Below are positions 21,856-31,534 of a stretch of DNA of 64,000 bases, in pieces. Numbering within the stretch: position 1 is the stretch's first letter; the number at the start of each line of letters is the position of its first letter. The position numbers and the translations under genes are program-made. Where the stretch lies: positions 245,098,588 to 245,162,587 of the forward strand of contig NC_050099.1 in NCBI RefSeq assembly GCF_902167145.1, in the 5' to 3' direction. The notes under the pieces were generated by a model that saw only the letters and a list, made by a program, of their open reading frames with translations, was not told the DNA's origin and searched no databases. Source of the stretch: Zea mays (Eukaryota; Streptophyta; Magnoliopsida; Poales; Poaceae).

Positions 21856-21860
21856 TTCGT

Positions 21861-22324
21861 TTATGAATTCAGGTTAGCAGTCTAAAACATGAGATAGCCT
21901 TGCATGCAACTTAAATGCATCGGACTTGTGCAGCAAGATGGGGAAATTAATGATGATGGTTAGGAGGTAATCAGTGTCTCCCCCATGCTGGCTAGACAGT
22001 TACTGTAGTTTGCTTTCAATGGACGCGTGTGCATATATATGTTGTTGAAGCGAATGGCATGACTCTGTGTCATGCGTGCCAGGGCATGCCACGCGCAAAA
22101 ACACTTTTATTCTGCCTGGCTGCTGCTCCACACCAGCCAACGAGACATCGTATTTGACGTCAGATCCCTCGCTCCTTAGCTTGAAGTCGTCGTCGTAGAT
22201 TTTGCTTCCTGATGTCGCAGAAGTAACTCCCAAACTTACTAATTTTCTGTTATAAAATCAACGGGACCTAAAATTAATTTAATAAAGCAACAAAAATGTA
22301 AAATCCAGATTTACTAGTAGCTAG

Positions 22325-22325
<1 letters not shown>
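21861..22325. other. Intergenic, no gene recognised
   Basis: No domain and no transposon ends seen. A minus-strand frame of 77 codons at 22000-22233 is unremarkable. Confidence 0.5.
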
Positions 22326-22326
<1 letters not shown>

Positions 22327-22417
<91 letters not shown>

Positions 22418-22429
22418 ATATATATATAT
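22327..22429. repeat. (TA)n microsatellite
   Basis: About 50 TA dinucleotides with a single interruption (TATTTATA) near 22403. The poly-Tyr/Ile frames crossing it are artefacts. Confidence 0.97.
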
Positions 22430-23087
22430 GACATTAGAACATAATGGATCTGAACTAATTCAACATTAAGTACTGAAGAATTATTGCTATCAACTCGTGA
22501 AATTATTGCTCTCATTCTTCCGAGCTCTCAACTTCATCTTCATTATTGCTCTAGTTTCAATACACATATTGTGAGAGCAATTAAGTACAGAAGAACACCT
22601 CATTCTATTTTCAATTGAACTTGGTTTTAGATTCAACTAACCCCATTCATAGACCAACTTTGTTGTTTTTAGTTAAGTTTTTCAGATCACCTATTCACCC
22701 CTCTAGTTGCTCTCAGCTGCACGACAGACGAAGAGGACGGTAGGGCAGAGAAGCGGCGACGTAGAGAGATAAGAATGGGAAGACAAGTCGATTGCTTTTA
22801 TATAGGGTCGATGCAACTTGACGGATTCGATCTGCTAAATTTCAGGAACCGCCCCTAGAATCTCTCTATGTACAACCGTCCAGAGATCTCGCACGTAACG
22901 TGTATGTTCTTTACTCTCGTTTGACGTGACAGTCTAGGTACGATGTGTTATTTGATAACCAAATAAACAAAAAAGCAAAAACTAAGTTGGCTTTGTTTGT
23001 CTCATGTGAAGAGCAGGGAACACTCACACGTATAAATTAGTTCTCTTCTGTCTAGATAAGTAATATGGAACTAAAACTCCATATCAT
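22430..23087. other. Intergenic, possible retroelement edge
   Basis: TTTTCAGATCACCTATTCACCCCTCTAG near 22678-22706 matches the 3' edge of Copia-type LTRs at 55,435 and 60,563, so part of an old LTR is probable around 22500-22710. The rest is unassigned. Confidence 0.5.
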
Positions 23088-23264
23088 ATCTATTACCATA
23101 TTAGCTTCCTTATTAAATTAGCCACCCACAAGTATACCAAATTCCAACATTTTCTGCTCGGCAGGCCTCACGATGAAAGCCTTTAATTTCCGAGCTTGTT
23201 GCTCCGGTCATCAGTAGTGGAGTTCCTTTGGACTCGAATTTAGGTGCTTGTTTTCTCCTAGTTT
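23088..23264 (+). repeat. 177-bp direct repeat, left copy
   Basis: Shares CAAATTCCAACATTTTCTGC, GCTTGTTGCTCCGGTCATCA and TTGTTTTCTCCTAGTTT with 25581-25758. It ends abruptly where the Gypsy fragment begins (GATGGATTTGAGG, itself repeated 52 bp later). The two copies bracket the captured fragment. Confidence 0.92.
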
Positions 23265-23331
23265 GATGGATTTGAGGGACGAGGTACGACCGGAGAGTTT
23301 CTTCCCCCCGGCGCTTGATGGATTTGAGGTC

Positions 23332-24763
23332 TCACGGTTGCGCTGGTTTGTCGGAGAGGGACTGAAAGTTGGCGGTGAAGCGTCGACTGAAGTCGCTCCA
23401 GTCGTCGATGCAGTGTCGAGGTAGATGTCGCAGCCATTGCAGTGCGTCTTGCCCGAGGACAATGGGTAAGTACGCAGTCATCACGTCCTCGGATGCTCCG
23501 GCGGCTCGGGCGGCGGTGGTGTAGACGGCCAGCCAGCCTCCTGGATCCTGCTTAGGTTCATATTTGTCGACATTGGATACCTTGAAGTTAGGGGGCCACT
23601 GAATGGCCCTGGGGCATGGAGTAAGGGCTGTCACTCCACACGTGTCCTCCTGTCGTCGGGGATGATGTCTGTCCCGGGGAGGGGAGTAGTCGTTGTGGTT
23701 CCTCGACCGTCCCCGGGTAGTACCGCCAGTCGAGGCCGTTGCTGACTCAGTTATGGTGGCCTGACTCCGAGCTGGGATGCCATGATCCCTGTCGTACTCC
23801 TCCCGGCGGCGGATCTCGTTCTCATGCCGTCGTTCGCGCGAAGCGTTGATGGAGCTTCGCGCGTCCCGGCGACTGTTGATGGCATGCCGTAGATCGTTCG
23901 GCGAGTGAGCGAGCGGTAGAAGATGGTTGGCTGCCTGGGTGAACAGTCGTCGATAGCCCTCGGCGTCAGGAGTTCGAGGGAGTCCATCAGCTATCCGAGC
24001 TAGTACCCCTCCGACTTCACTCGGCGTGTTCATGGCTCGGGCGAAGTCGGGGTTCAGGTTGCGCCCGAAGAGCGGATTTTCCCGGCGTTGCCTCGCGTCT
24101 TGCTCGGCTTGTTCCTGAGCTCGTCGGCGATCACGTCGGCGGGAATTCCTTCGTTCTCTGAAGACGCGTTCCTCCGGAGTTTCTCCTATCTCCGAGACCT
24201 CGTCCCGCGAAACAGGTTGCTCCGGGTCCCGTTCTCTGGCCTCGTGATGTCGCAGAATATTTCGGCGCCGGTTTCTCCGTCGGCGGGATTCTCACTGAGG
24301 TGGTTCTTCTCCGAGCGCGGTCGGCTCGTCGTCGGAGACGGGGGCGACTCCACTCTCCCGATGAAGAGAACGTCGGGGTAGAATGGCGCGACTGTCGTGG
24401 CGATCTTCTTTCTGTTCTCCTTTGAGGGCGGAGGGACGGAAAGAACAACTTGCTTCCTCCCGGTCTTGTTTGCCTCCTTCTTTCTTGCAATTTGCGTCCA
24501 TTCTTTCGTCGAGGAAGTAGACAGTGGAGTTCTCCGGGTCAGCGGGCTCTCGGTCCCTGGTTTGTCGAAGGCGATCTTTTTTCGGAAAGCTGGAGGTTGT
24601 GCTTCTCCGATATTTTCAGAGTTTGTTGGGGAGACTTCTTTTTCGGCGGATCTGCAATGCGGTGTAGAGTTCCCTCTTCATCTGCTATGGACAAGATCGT
24701 TCCAAAGCAGAATACGGATTCGGGACGGAGGGTGATCTTGCTGTGGAAGGTGATGGCCATTGA
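23332..24763 (-). pseudogene. Gypsy gag fragment
   Basis: Starts near 24763 with MAITFHSKITLRPESVFCFG just after the primer site. A proline/arginine-rich part with frame changes follows, then the conserved gag core in a 233-codon frame (24033-23332): NVDKYEPKQDPGGWLAVY, DALQWLRHLPRHCIDDWSDF and FTANFQSLSDKPAQP. It ends at a stop right after this motif; in related gag proteins the region continues toward a zinc knuckle, absent here. The product would be a truncated capsid-like protein and is probably not made. Confidence 0.8.
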
Positions 24764-24786
24764 GCTAGCTTGGATCGTCGACACAC

Positions 24787-24804
24787 CCCCTACCTGGCAC
24801 GCCA
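24787..24804 (-). promoter_or_regulatory. Primer-binding site of the truncated Gypsy element
   Basis: The plus strand reads CCCCTACCTGGCACGCCA, one base different from the site at 17995-18012 and also two bases from its LTR, so the same tRNA-Arg primer is likely. Confidence 0.7.
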
Positions 24805-24806
24805 GC

Positions 24807-25425
24807 TGTCGGTGTTTTGGGTCCGACAGCACACCCGGGGTTGCCCCTCAAGGCGTTTTAGGAGTAGGACGGTGTCGCCGACTGTAGCCAAATGGTTTGT
24901 GCCAGATGCACGAGGGACAATGGACAGTGTTTACAGGTTCGGGCCACTTTGAGATGCGTAACACCCTACGTCCTGGCGAGTATGCTTTGTGTGATGGGTT
25001 ACAAGGTAGCTCTCGTAGAGAGTTGAGGTGGATGGCTGAGTAGTGGGATCGATCGTTCTGAAGGGGTGCCCCCCTAGGCCTTATATATTCGACCGTGAGG
25101 CAATACATGTGGATATGATAACAATGTACACCTAAAAGATAGTGAACCGTTTTTTGTCTATCTTCCTATGATTCTGCCGACTTATCCTCGCCTGGTTACA
25201 TCGTACGGGGATCCAGCGCGGGAAAGTCGGATCCTCTGTTGCGGTCGTTTGCTCAACGCTGTGGGGCCATCCGGGCTTGCACCAACCCGGCCTTATGTCG
25301 ATCTGCTTCACTGGTCGTTCCTCCTCAGACCCATGAAGGAGTGACCTTACGATTTATTGGACCCTTGGGCCTTTCGTGAGGTCTTTTATCCTTCTAGTGG
25401 ACCCGGGGGATATCTGTCCCCCACA
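24807..25425 (-). repeat. 5' LTR of the truncated Gypsy element
   Basis: A 619-bp LTR running TGTCGGTG..CCCCCACA on the plus strand. A TATATAAGG box occurs on the minus strand near 25078-25088. Confidence 0.8.
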
Positions 25426-25580
25426 GCACGGAAGTGCCCTAGGGATTATTCCCAGCCGGCTGGGCTGCTTGGCTTACGGGCCTAGAAAAGGCCCAGTCCG
25501 GCTGGCCACTTATTTTTTTTAATTCATTTCTTTATTTCCTCAAAAGAAAATAAAGGGAAAACTCCAAAATGAATAACAAT

Positions 25581-25758
25581 ATCTACTATCATACTGGCGT
25601 CCTTATTAAATTGCCCACGCACAAGTATACCAAATTCCAACATTTTCTGCTCGGCGGGCCTCACGATGAAAGCCTTTTAGTTTCCGAGCTTGTTGCTCCG
25701 GTCATCAGTAGTGGAGTTCCTTTGGACTCGAATTTAGGTGCTTGTTTTCTCCTAGTTT
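25581..25758 (+). repeat. 177-bp direct repeat, right copy
   Basis: Partner of 23088-23264. It continues without a break into local sequence (ATTTTTCCCCTAATTAG), so this is probably the original copy. Confidence 0.9.
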
Positions 25759-27304
25759 TATTTTTCCCCTAATTAGATTGGTCTCTGTCCGTATATGTAT
25801 TTTTTGTATGTAGGTGCCTTCCGACTTCCGCACCCGTAAACCACGGACGAATCAGACCAAAATCGGTCTGATATTTGAATGGGAGCCTAAGTAGAGGTTT
25901 ACTAACTAATTAACCTTTATAGATACAGCAAATAAGATAAAATGTCTATTAAAACCAGAAAATTGAATGTGGTCCGCTCGGCTCAGCGTAGGTCAGCTCC
26001 ACTGACTGGTCTATATGACATCAACATGCATGGTGCACATACACCATCGTTATCTGCACAAAGGCCATTCTTATCCGGAAGTAGTAGTAGTGCCATCCCT
26101 ATCAATCGAGAAGCGCTCACAATGACTTTGTTATTAATCTAAAAAACTTACCTGTTCAGCTCAATGCTGTGGATCGATGTGCATATATAGAACTAGGACG
26201 TGAGAGAGTGAGTGTATGCAAATCTTGTTTTTTTTTCCTTTCGAAGTGTCGATTAGTATATACTAAGTTCGACTAGATTTAATTTTGAATTAGTAACTAT
26301 AAATAGATTCGTGCAACAATATATTTTTTGTTTATTCTAGTGCTACTAATTGCGCGTCATAGATATCCATGTTTCTTTAATATATTTGATCGCACTCTCT
26401 ATTTTACACGATCGATCCACGAAAACGGGATTAGAACGAAAGATACGAAGGTTGAAGGAGTCGTGATAAAGATGGGATCCACATATGCGGAAAGAAAAGG
26501 AAGGCATTCGGAATGGAATTGGCGCATGTGTCACGACGAGCGAAATTGCGATTTCGATGAATTGCGAAAGAAATAAACTGTGACAGCGACTAAAGTGGGT
26601 AGAATTGACCCATGTGTGTGTGCGTGTGAGTCAAAAGGGACACTACTGAAAAGAAAGGCCACGCTCAATTGCTTGGCTTGTGACGCGCTCATCATTCCCT
26701 CGTCTCGATCGCCCTAGCTCTCAACTGCTAGTAGCTAGAGATGGGTAGGGCTGTACATACATTTGAGCAACAATGCAGATCATTCCAGGACCCACGCATG
26801 CTGCATGCATGGCTCTACGAGTGGTAACAGTGTTACCGTTGTCCGTTGCCGTTGGGCTGGGCCCGCATGGCCGCATGGGCAAAGCTGAAAACTGTGCATG
26901 CATGCTCATCAGTCATCACTGATCGGCGTGCAGAACTGCAGTGGACTCTGTACGTGCAAATAAAAAAAACGTCATCCCAGGGAGGCGCGCCTCTTCTATT
27001 TTTAAATATAGAAGGTGGTTGGATATAATTGACTAAAAAGTTGCTAGTAAAATTAGCTAGCTAACAAATAGATATTAGCTGATAGTTAATTTGTTAAAGG
27101 TAGCTAACAGGTGAACTATTAGCTAATTGTTTAGATATCTTTAGTAGCTAACTATTAACTATAGTACATTTAAACAGCTCATAGCCACACAAAAAATGTC
27201 AGCACGCATAACAGCAACGTACACCATTTTCGGCGGCCACTGACACAGCCGCCAAAAATAACATCAAACGAAAACATGTATGGATCGATCACCCATGCGT
27301 GTAT
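25759..27304. other. Intergenic, no gene recognised
   Basis: No domain-bearing frames. AT-rich sequence at 27040-27180 is full of TTAGCTAAC/GTTAGCTA words in both orientations and is probably a degenerate MITE. At 25426-25580 a palindromic CCCAGCCGGCTGGG follows the truncated LTR. Confidence 0.55.
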
Positions 27305-27416
27305 GCTAGTTTGGAAACATCGTTTTCTAAGTGATTCCTATTTTACCAAGGGAAAATGAACTACTTTTCCTTGGAAAATGAAAATCCCTTGAAAAAAATG
27401 GGATTCCCAAACTAGC
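27305..27416. mobile_element. Small MITE
   Basis: The ends GCTAGTTTGGAAACATCGTTTT and AAAATGGGATTCCCAAACTAGC (written outside-in) are imperfect inverted repeats of about 22 bp around an AT-rich centre with paired CCAAGGGAAAATGAA / CCTTGGAAAATG words. The target duplication is unclear. Confidence 0.65.
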
Positions 27417-27449
27417 TCTTAGTTCCTTTTACCCCCAAAGAGTTTATAT

Positions 27450-27643
27450 GCCGTTTGGTTCACATAATAGTAACATAATGGATAACCGTTAACGTTAAAT
27501 TATGTTTGTTTAAGTTCAACCGTAATCGGATACGACACTAGAAATAGATACCGACCGGTCTATTCAAATTTGTTATTACCGGTATTCGAGTGTAAATCAT
27601 TACCATTACTATTTACGTTATATTCCTGAACCAAACAACACCT
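27450..27643. mobile_element. MITE with GCCGTTTGGTTCA-type ends
   Basis: CCGTTTGGTTCA at the left and TGAACCAAACAACACC at the right form the inverted ends; interior words AACATAATGG and ATTACCATTA pair imperfectly. No coding capacity. Confidence 0.6.
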
Positions 27644-27901
27644 AATGTTGTTTGTATTAGTGATCGACTCGTATGATCGGTTTCCTGGCATCTGATCTGA
27701 CGATCACCGATCACGTGACCTGCTCCATGCATGATTTCGTCTGCCATGAGATACGTCCTCTTTGCCCGGCCCTCTTTAATTAGCTCCATCTTAAAAACTG
27801 GAGAGAGAAAAAAGCGCATATGTAGAGTATAAAGGTCCTGTTTGGAATAATAGTATTTTTACAGTTTTAAAACAATACTATCTCTACTACTACTTAAGTG
27901 T

Positions 27902-29036
27902 GTATTGTAGGCGTGCACAGCCACAGCGTTCTGCCGCTCGCGCGAGACGCACCCCGCGGCCGCATCCCGCCCAACCCTCCTGCGGCCACCAATCAACGCC
28001 CGTGGCCACCAATCAACGCCGCGCCCCACCCGCGACCTTCCTTCAATACCGCATCACGGACCGGCTTCCTTGCCGTGGGCGGCGCTCCTCCGCCGCGGCA
28101 TCCGACCTCCTCTCTCCCGCGCCCTCCCTCAAGTCCCGCCTCGCCGACGGAGACACCCTGTACGTTCTGTTCCTCCTCTCCTTCTCCCGTACCCTCGCCG
28201 AGCTCGCCGCCCTCGCCGGCTACGACTACGTCGTCGTCGACATGGAGCACGGGTTGGGCGGGATCCCCGAGGCGCTCGCCTGCCTTCGCGCGCTGGACGC
28301 CGCGCGCACCCCCGTCGTGCTCTGCCTCCCGGAGGCCAGCGCCGTCTGGGCCAAGAAGGTGCTGGACCTCGGCCCCGCGGGCCTCATGCTCCCCGCCATC
28401 GAGTCCCCCGAGGCCGCCGCTGAGGCGGTCTCCCACTGCCGCAGTGCCGCTACCCGCCGCGCGGGGTCCGCGGCGCTGCACACCCCATCGTCCGCGCCTC
28501 CGCCTACGGCTTCGATGACTCCTACCTCTCCCGCTGCGAGGACGATACCCTCGTCATCTGTCAGGTCGAGACCGCCACCGCGATCGCGAAGATCGACGCC
28601 AACGCCACCGTCGACGGCGTGGACGTCGTGCAGATGGGCCCGCTCGACCTGTCGGCTAGCATGGGATACCTGTGGGACCTCGGGAACAGGAAGGTCCGGG
28701 CTACGCTGAGGGAGGCCGAGAGGAAGGTGCTGGAGGCCAAGAAGAAGAAGAAGGCGGCAGCAGCCTCGGGTGGCAATGCTGCTTACCTGGGCGGGTTTGC
28801 AATGCAGAAAGCAGAATGACCCGCTGGAGCAGCTCAAATTGAGGGGTTACCATATGGTAGCTGGCGCAGTGGACATTGCTATGTTCCGGAAGGCGACATT
28901 GGATGATGTCAGGCTGTTCCGAGAGGCAGTGATGGAGATCGACGAGGAGGATGATGAGGATGAGAAATGTGAGAAGGAAAATGACGAGTACTGGAGTGAC
29001 CGAGTGAGTGAGCAGTGTAGAACAGAGCTGAGCTGA
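27902..29036 (+). pseudogene. HpcH/HpaI-aldolase-family pseudogene (captured)
   Basis: The translation matches the plant HpcH/HpaI aldolase-like family (often annotated as 2-keto-3-deoxy-L-rhamnonate aldolase-like; Arabidopsis At4g10750 group). Seen in order: LKSRLADGDTLY, YDYVVVDMEHG (metal-binding glutamate region), GPAGLMLPAIESPEAAAEAV, then after a frame change ASAYGFDDSYLSRCEDD, VICQVETATAI, GVDVVQMGPLDLSASMGYLW and NAAYLGGFAMQ. After a second change it reads LKLRGYHMVAGAVDIAMF and an acidic tail. The first break is an 8-bp near-duplication at about 28442-28450, the second a 7-bp insertion at 28808-28814. No ATG precedes the conserved region in frame, so the start is missing. Introns seem absent from the aligned part. 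Confidence 0.85.
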
Positions 29037-29375
29037 AGCATGGAGAGAAGTGGCTATGGGTTTTGTTCTGGTGATATGTTTTTTGTTCTGAGTTCAGAGG
29101 ATCTATTCGAGATCTTAAGGAGCCCAAGAATTTCTAGCTTTAGCTGTACTCTTGTTTAGGTCATCATTTGATTTTCAGGTGAACAATCTGGTTGGGCATC
29201 TTAAACATCCCTATTTGTAGGATGAAACTCAGAACTGGTGGCTACCAATAAAGTGCTGTTTTTTCCTCCCCGTTTATTTCTAATATCTGGATAAGTCTGG
29301 ATCGTTTTGGCCAACCATTTGATAGTATATCATGGGATGGGAAGCACGTAGGTCCAGGTTGTTGTTGTGGTTGGG

Positions 29376-29633
29376 TCAGGGTAAGCTACACGCCCAGAAT
29401 CTCAGCACTTGCGCAACCTCAGTCCTCCTCCACCATGAGTATATTATAATCCTAAACAAACGGGTCCGTACTTCTCTTGAATCCATAATTTTAGTGAACA
29501 ACAACCTTGCTTGCTCATCAAGGATATCATAGTGTTCAGACTTCACATCTGGCCATTCATGGCGTCCCATAGAAGCTTTGACACTCCATCGGATGCGTGC
29601 TGTGAGCTCGATACATATAAGCTGTGCTGCCAC
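29376..29633 (-). other. Exon-like segment of unknown origin in the Helitron
   Basis: A minus-strand frame of 85 codons including RIRWSVKASMGRHEWPDVKS and HYDILDEQARLLFTKIMDSR looks protein-like in composition. I do not recognise the family. Helitron gene capture makes a host-gene fragment plausible, but chance cannot be excluded. Confidence 0.4.
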
Positions 29634-29786
29634 TAAACCTGCAAAGACTCTTGGTACTATAATTACGCTCTCCTATTGTCTCAGCCAGCAGCTGTCTGTT
29701 TGGAGATTTTATACGGAATGAATAGATCCTCCGTGTTGGCTTACGAACGAGGAACGCTATGACAGACGGAGGATCAGATATTATAA

Positions 29787-29803
29787 TCCTACTACTTAAG
29801 TGT
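29787..29803 (+). repeat. Second copy of the Helitron 5'-terminal motif
   Basis: CTACTACTTAAGTGT at 29789-29803 is identical to 27887-27901, which is bases 7-21 of the Helitron. Here it is preceded by ATC instead of TCTCTA. The segment 29787-30519 may be an older, shorter Helitron or an internal duplication. Confidence 0.6.
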
Positions 29804-29812
29804 ATACTCTAA

Positions 29813-30290
29813 GAATGTTGTGAAGGAACTTATTAAAAAGGCACGTGATAAGCATTTGGAAGCTGAGCTAGGTCGCTACATGATGGAGACGCGACATGCA
29901 TGATGCATGGAATTGTTTCAAAATAGAGTGAACCTCAGGTACTGATTGCTTATGTTTTGCTTCCATTATTATGTATATGTCATTCAGAGCATTATTCATT
30001 TTTTAGTTGAGTTGTTTTAACCTCAATACAATCTCTTCTTGTTCAGATTCTTATCAAAGCTCGTGATGTTGCTAGGAGCAGTGCTCAGAATAGCTTGTCT
30101 GGAAAGGAATAATTTGAAGGCTATGGGTCACTACGGTCTCAAGGGTAGTTTCTTTAGCATTTTATAAATAATATTTGTGTGGGACAATAGATTGTTGAAG
30201 GCAAGCACGTCCCTTTTGGTTTTATTGATTGGATGTTGGCACATTTCACAAAATATGAATATGGTATTGAAAGCCTATGCTTCGCAGTAA
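29813..30290 (+). other. Exon-like fragments of an unrecognised gene
   Basis: Three blocks with plausible splice borders. 29813-29937 contains LIKKARDKHLEAELGRYMME. About 30046-30137 begins after TTGTTCAG and contains ILIKARDVARSSAQNSLSGK, then an in-frame stop. About 30189-30287 begins after ACAATAG and contains VPFGFIDWMLAHFTKYEYGI. The blocks share orientation and may be exons of one captured gene. I cannot name the family. Confidence 0.45.
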
Positions 30291-30491
30291 ATTGTGAGAT
30301 ATTTTTGCCACGACCGCGTGATCCGGGAACGATCGTTGCGTCTACAGAACATTCAGAAAGCGTCGTCTCTGTCATTATGTCGTTGCAATGCACAGTCATT
30401 GCTTGTGCAAACATCTATTTTAGTGATGCTAATAAAAGTGTAGAATAACAGTTAGGGTTTTTATATATTAATGTATTTTATCACATTAATT

Positions 30492-30519
30492 CCGTAGCAA
30501 CGCACGGGCATATACCTAG
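30492..30519 (+). promoter_or_regulatory. Helitron 3' terminus with hairpin and CTAG
   Basis: CCGT at 30492-30495 can pair with ACGG at 30504-30507. Twelve bases later come CTAG (30516-30519) and host T. This fits the maize Hel1 3' consensus closely and marks the rolling-circle termination signal. Confidence 0.9.
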
Positions 30520-30692
30520 TGGTATTTGATGATACTATATTATTGGAGCTCAAAAGGTGTTTGGTTTGTACAGTCAAAACTCAGTTTTAAATACCATGGT
30601 TTACCTAAAACTGTGGTATTTTTGGAGTTTTCGAAACTCCACTCAGGACCTCAGTTTTCTTCTCTTCTCTCTACATATAATTTGCTTTTCCA

Positions 30693-31382
30693 ATCAGGGC
30701 CGTTCCTGACTTTTCAGGGGCTCAGTGCGAAATTCGATATAAAGGCCTCATCCACACACAAGTATATATATTTGACGTATAAAAATTATTATGCAATGTT
30801 TTAAAGTTTATAAGATAACAAATATAAAATATAGCAAAAAACACTTACTTGTTATATGATATTATTAAAAATATCTTCTAACATTTTGTGATATAAAATC
30901 ATCGCTTATATCATCGAGATCAATCTCATCCAACAACTTTTTTTCGATATATAGAATCGCCAAGCCATTTAACATCTCTTGAGTTATTGTTAACCAAGAA
31001 TAGTTCATAAAAAAATTTAATTTTAAAAAGCTTCTCTCTACCGAAGCAACCATCATATGTATAGTTTATAATACTCTCTCTATATAAAAATAAAAATTAT
31101 TTGCTTCTTTAGTGGATTTATCATCATCAATATAAACATAAAAATTAAGAGCTAAACTAAATACTATTTTGAAACAGATGGAGTATTCGATAAGTAATTG
31201 AGATATTAGTTTAACAATATAAACGAGACTAGTCGATAACTCGGTAGCGCCGTTTTTTGCGTATTTATGTCTAGAATAGATAGGTTTAATAAAAAAAAAT
31301 TCTAGCGTCCAGTGGCTAGGGGACCCTCTATTTTTGGGGGGCCGGTGCGGCCGCACCCACCGCACCCTCACGGTCGGCCCTG
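30693..31382 (-). mobile_element. hAT element, internally deleted
   Basis: A 690-bp element with CAGGGCCG ends (right end CGGCCCTG) and a perfect 8-bp target duplication TTTCCAAT at 30685-30692 and 31383-31390. Eight-bp duplications and CAGGG ends are hAT hallmarks. It retains only the C-terminal transposase segment at 30865-31056. Confidence 0.93.
30865..31056 (-). pseudogene. hAT transposase, C-terminal dimerisation-domain remnant
   Basis: The 63-codon frame reads MMVASVERSFLKLNFF, then TITQEMLNGLAILYIEKKLL and a DEIDLDDISDDFI tail. The pattern S.ERSFS.L...K..L...M...RL..LALL.IE is the hAT dimerisation domain found in TTF-type-zinc-finger/DUF4371 hAT proteins. No catalytic DDE region is present. 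The orientation is opposite to the Helitron beside it. Confidence 0.8.
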
Positions 31383-31534
31383 TTTCCAATAGAACCAAAC
31401 AGATCTCGTTTTTTAAGCAATACTATTGTTTTACTGTGGTAAAGCAATACCGTAGTATTTATGTCATATACAATTGTAAACTATAGTATCTCAAAACTAA
31501 ATTATTTTAAAACTATATTCCCAAACAGGTCCTA

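Larger units (their letters stand above)
20563..21860. mobile_element. Decayed CACTA (En/Spm)-like transposon
   Basis: Both ends are crowded with CTCCGACGG and TTATGTCCGACGG words in both orientations, as in the subterminal repeats of CACTA elements. The left edge TACTACAGTAAAAACG resembles a mutated CACTACAAGAAAAA terminus; no right terminus or target duplication is visible. Inside are a GC-rich low-complexity segment (20745-20970, Pro/Arg/Ala in every frame), a pair of 55-bp repeats and a transposase-associated-domain remnant at 21402. Confidence 0.65.
23265..25425 (-). mobile_element. Truncated Gypsy element: partial gag, PBS and 5' LTR
   Basis: On the minus strand it reads LTR (25425 to 24807), primer-binding site, gag start, gag core, then a sharp break at 23265. 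Protease, RT and integrase are missing. The LTR start TGTGGGGGACAGATATC resembles Cinful/Zeon-type maize LTRs as I remember them. No 5-bp target duplication could be matched. Confidence 0.85.
27881..30519 (+). mobile_element. Helitron carrying an aldolase pseudogene
   Basis: A 2,639-bp element. The 5' end TCTCTACTACTACTT fits the maize Hel1 5' consensus (TCTMTAYTAMYH, from memory). The 3' end has CCGTAGCAACGCACGGGC, able to pair CCGT with ACGG, then CTAG at 30516-30519. It sits between host A (27880) and T (30520), as Helitrons do, with no target duplication. It has no helicase gene, so it is non-autonomous. Contents: aldolase pseudogene (plus strand), an exon-like segment on the minus strand at 29376-29633, and exon-like pieces of an unrecognised gene at 29813-30290. 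Confidence 0.92.
27833..31534. mobile_element. AT-rich MITE split by a Helitron and a hAT element
   Basis: The left end AGGTCCTGTTTGGAATA and the right end TATTCCCAAACAGGTCCT are inverted repeats. Removing the Helitron (27881-30519) and the hAT element with one TSD copy (30693-31390) leaves about 365 bp. At the Helitron site the flanks rejoin to AATACTATGGT, a word also found in a neighbouring MITE at 31582, which supports the exact Helitron borders. Confidence 0.75.

Noticed and set aside
22321..22515. Poly-Tyr/Ile ORF
   Set aside because: Translation of the (TA)n microsatellite; the same applies at 49965-50217.
23211..25758. Treating the 177-bp direct repeats as LTRs of one small element
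   Set aside because: They lack TG..CA ends and primer site; the true LTR of the captured fragment is 24807-25425.
27887..29803. 15-bp direct repeats (CTACTACTTAAGTGT) as a retroposition target duplication around the aldolase pseudogene
   Set aside because: There is no poly(A) before the right copy, and the left copy lies inside a Helitron terminus that fits the Hel1 consensus, with a matching 3' end at 30519.
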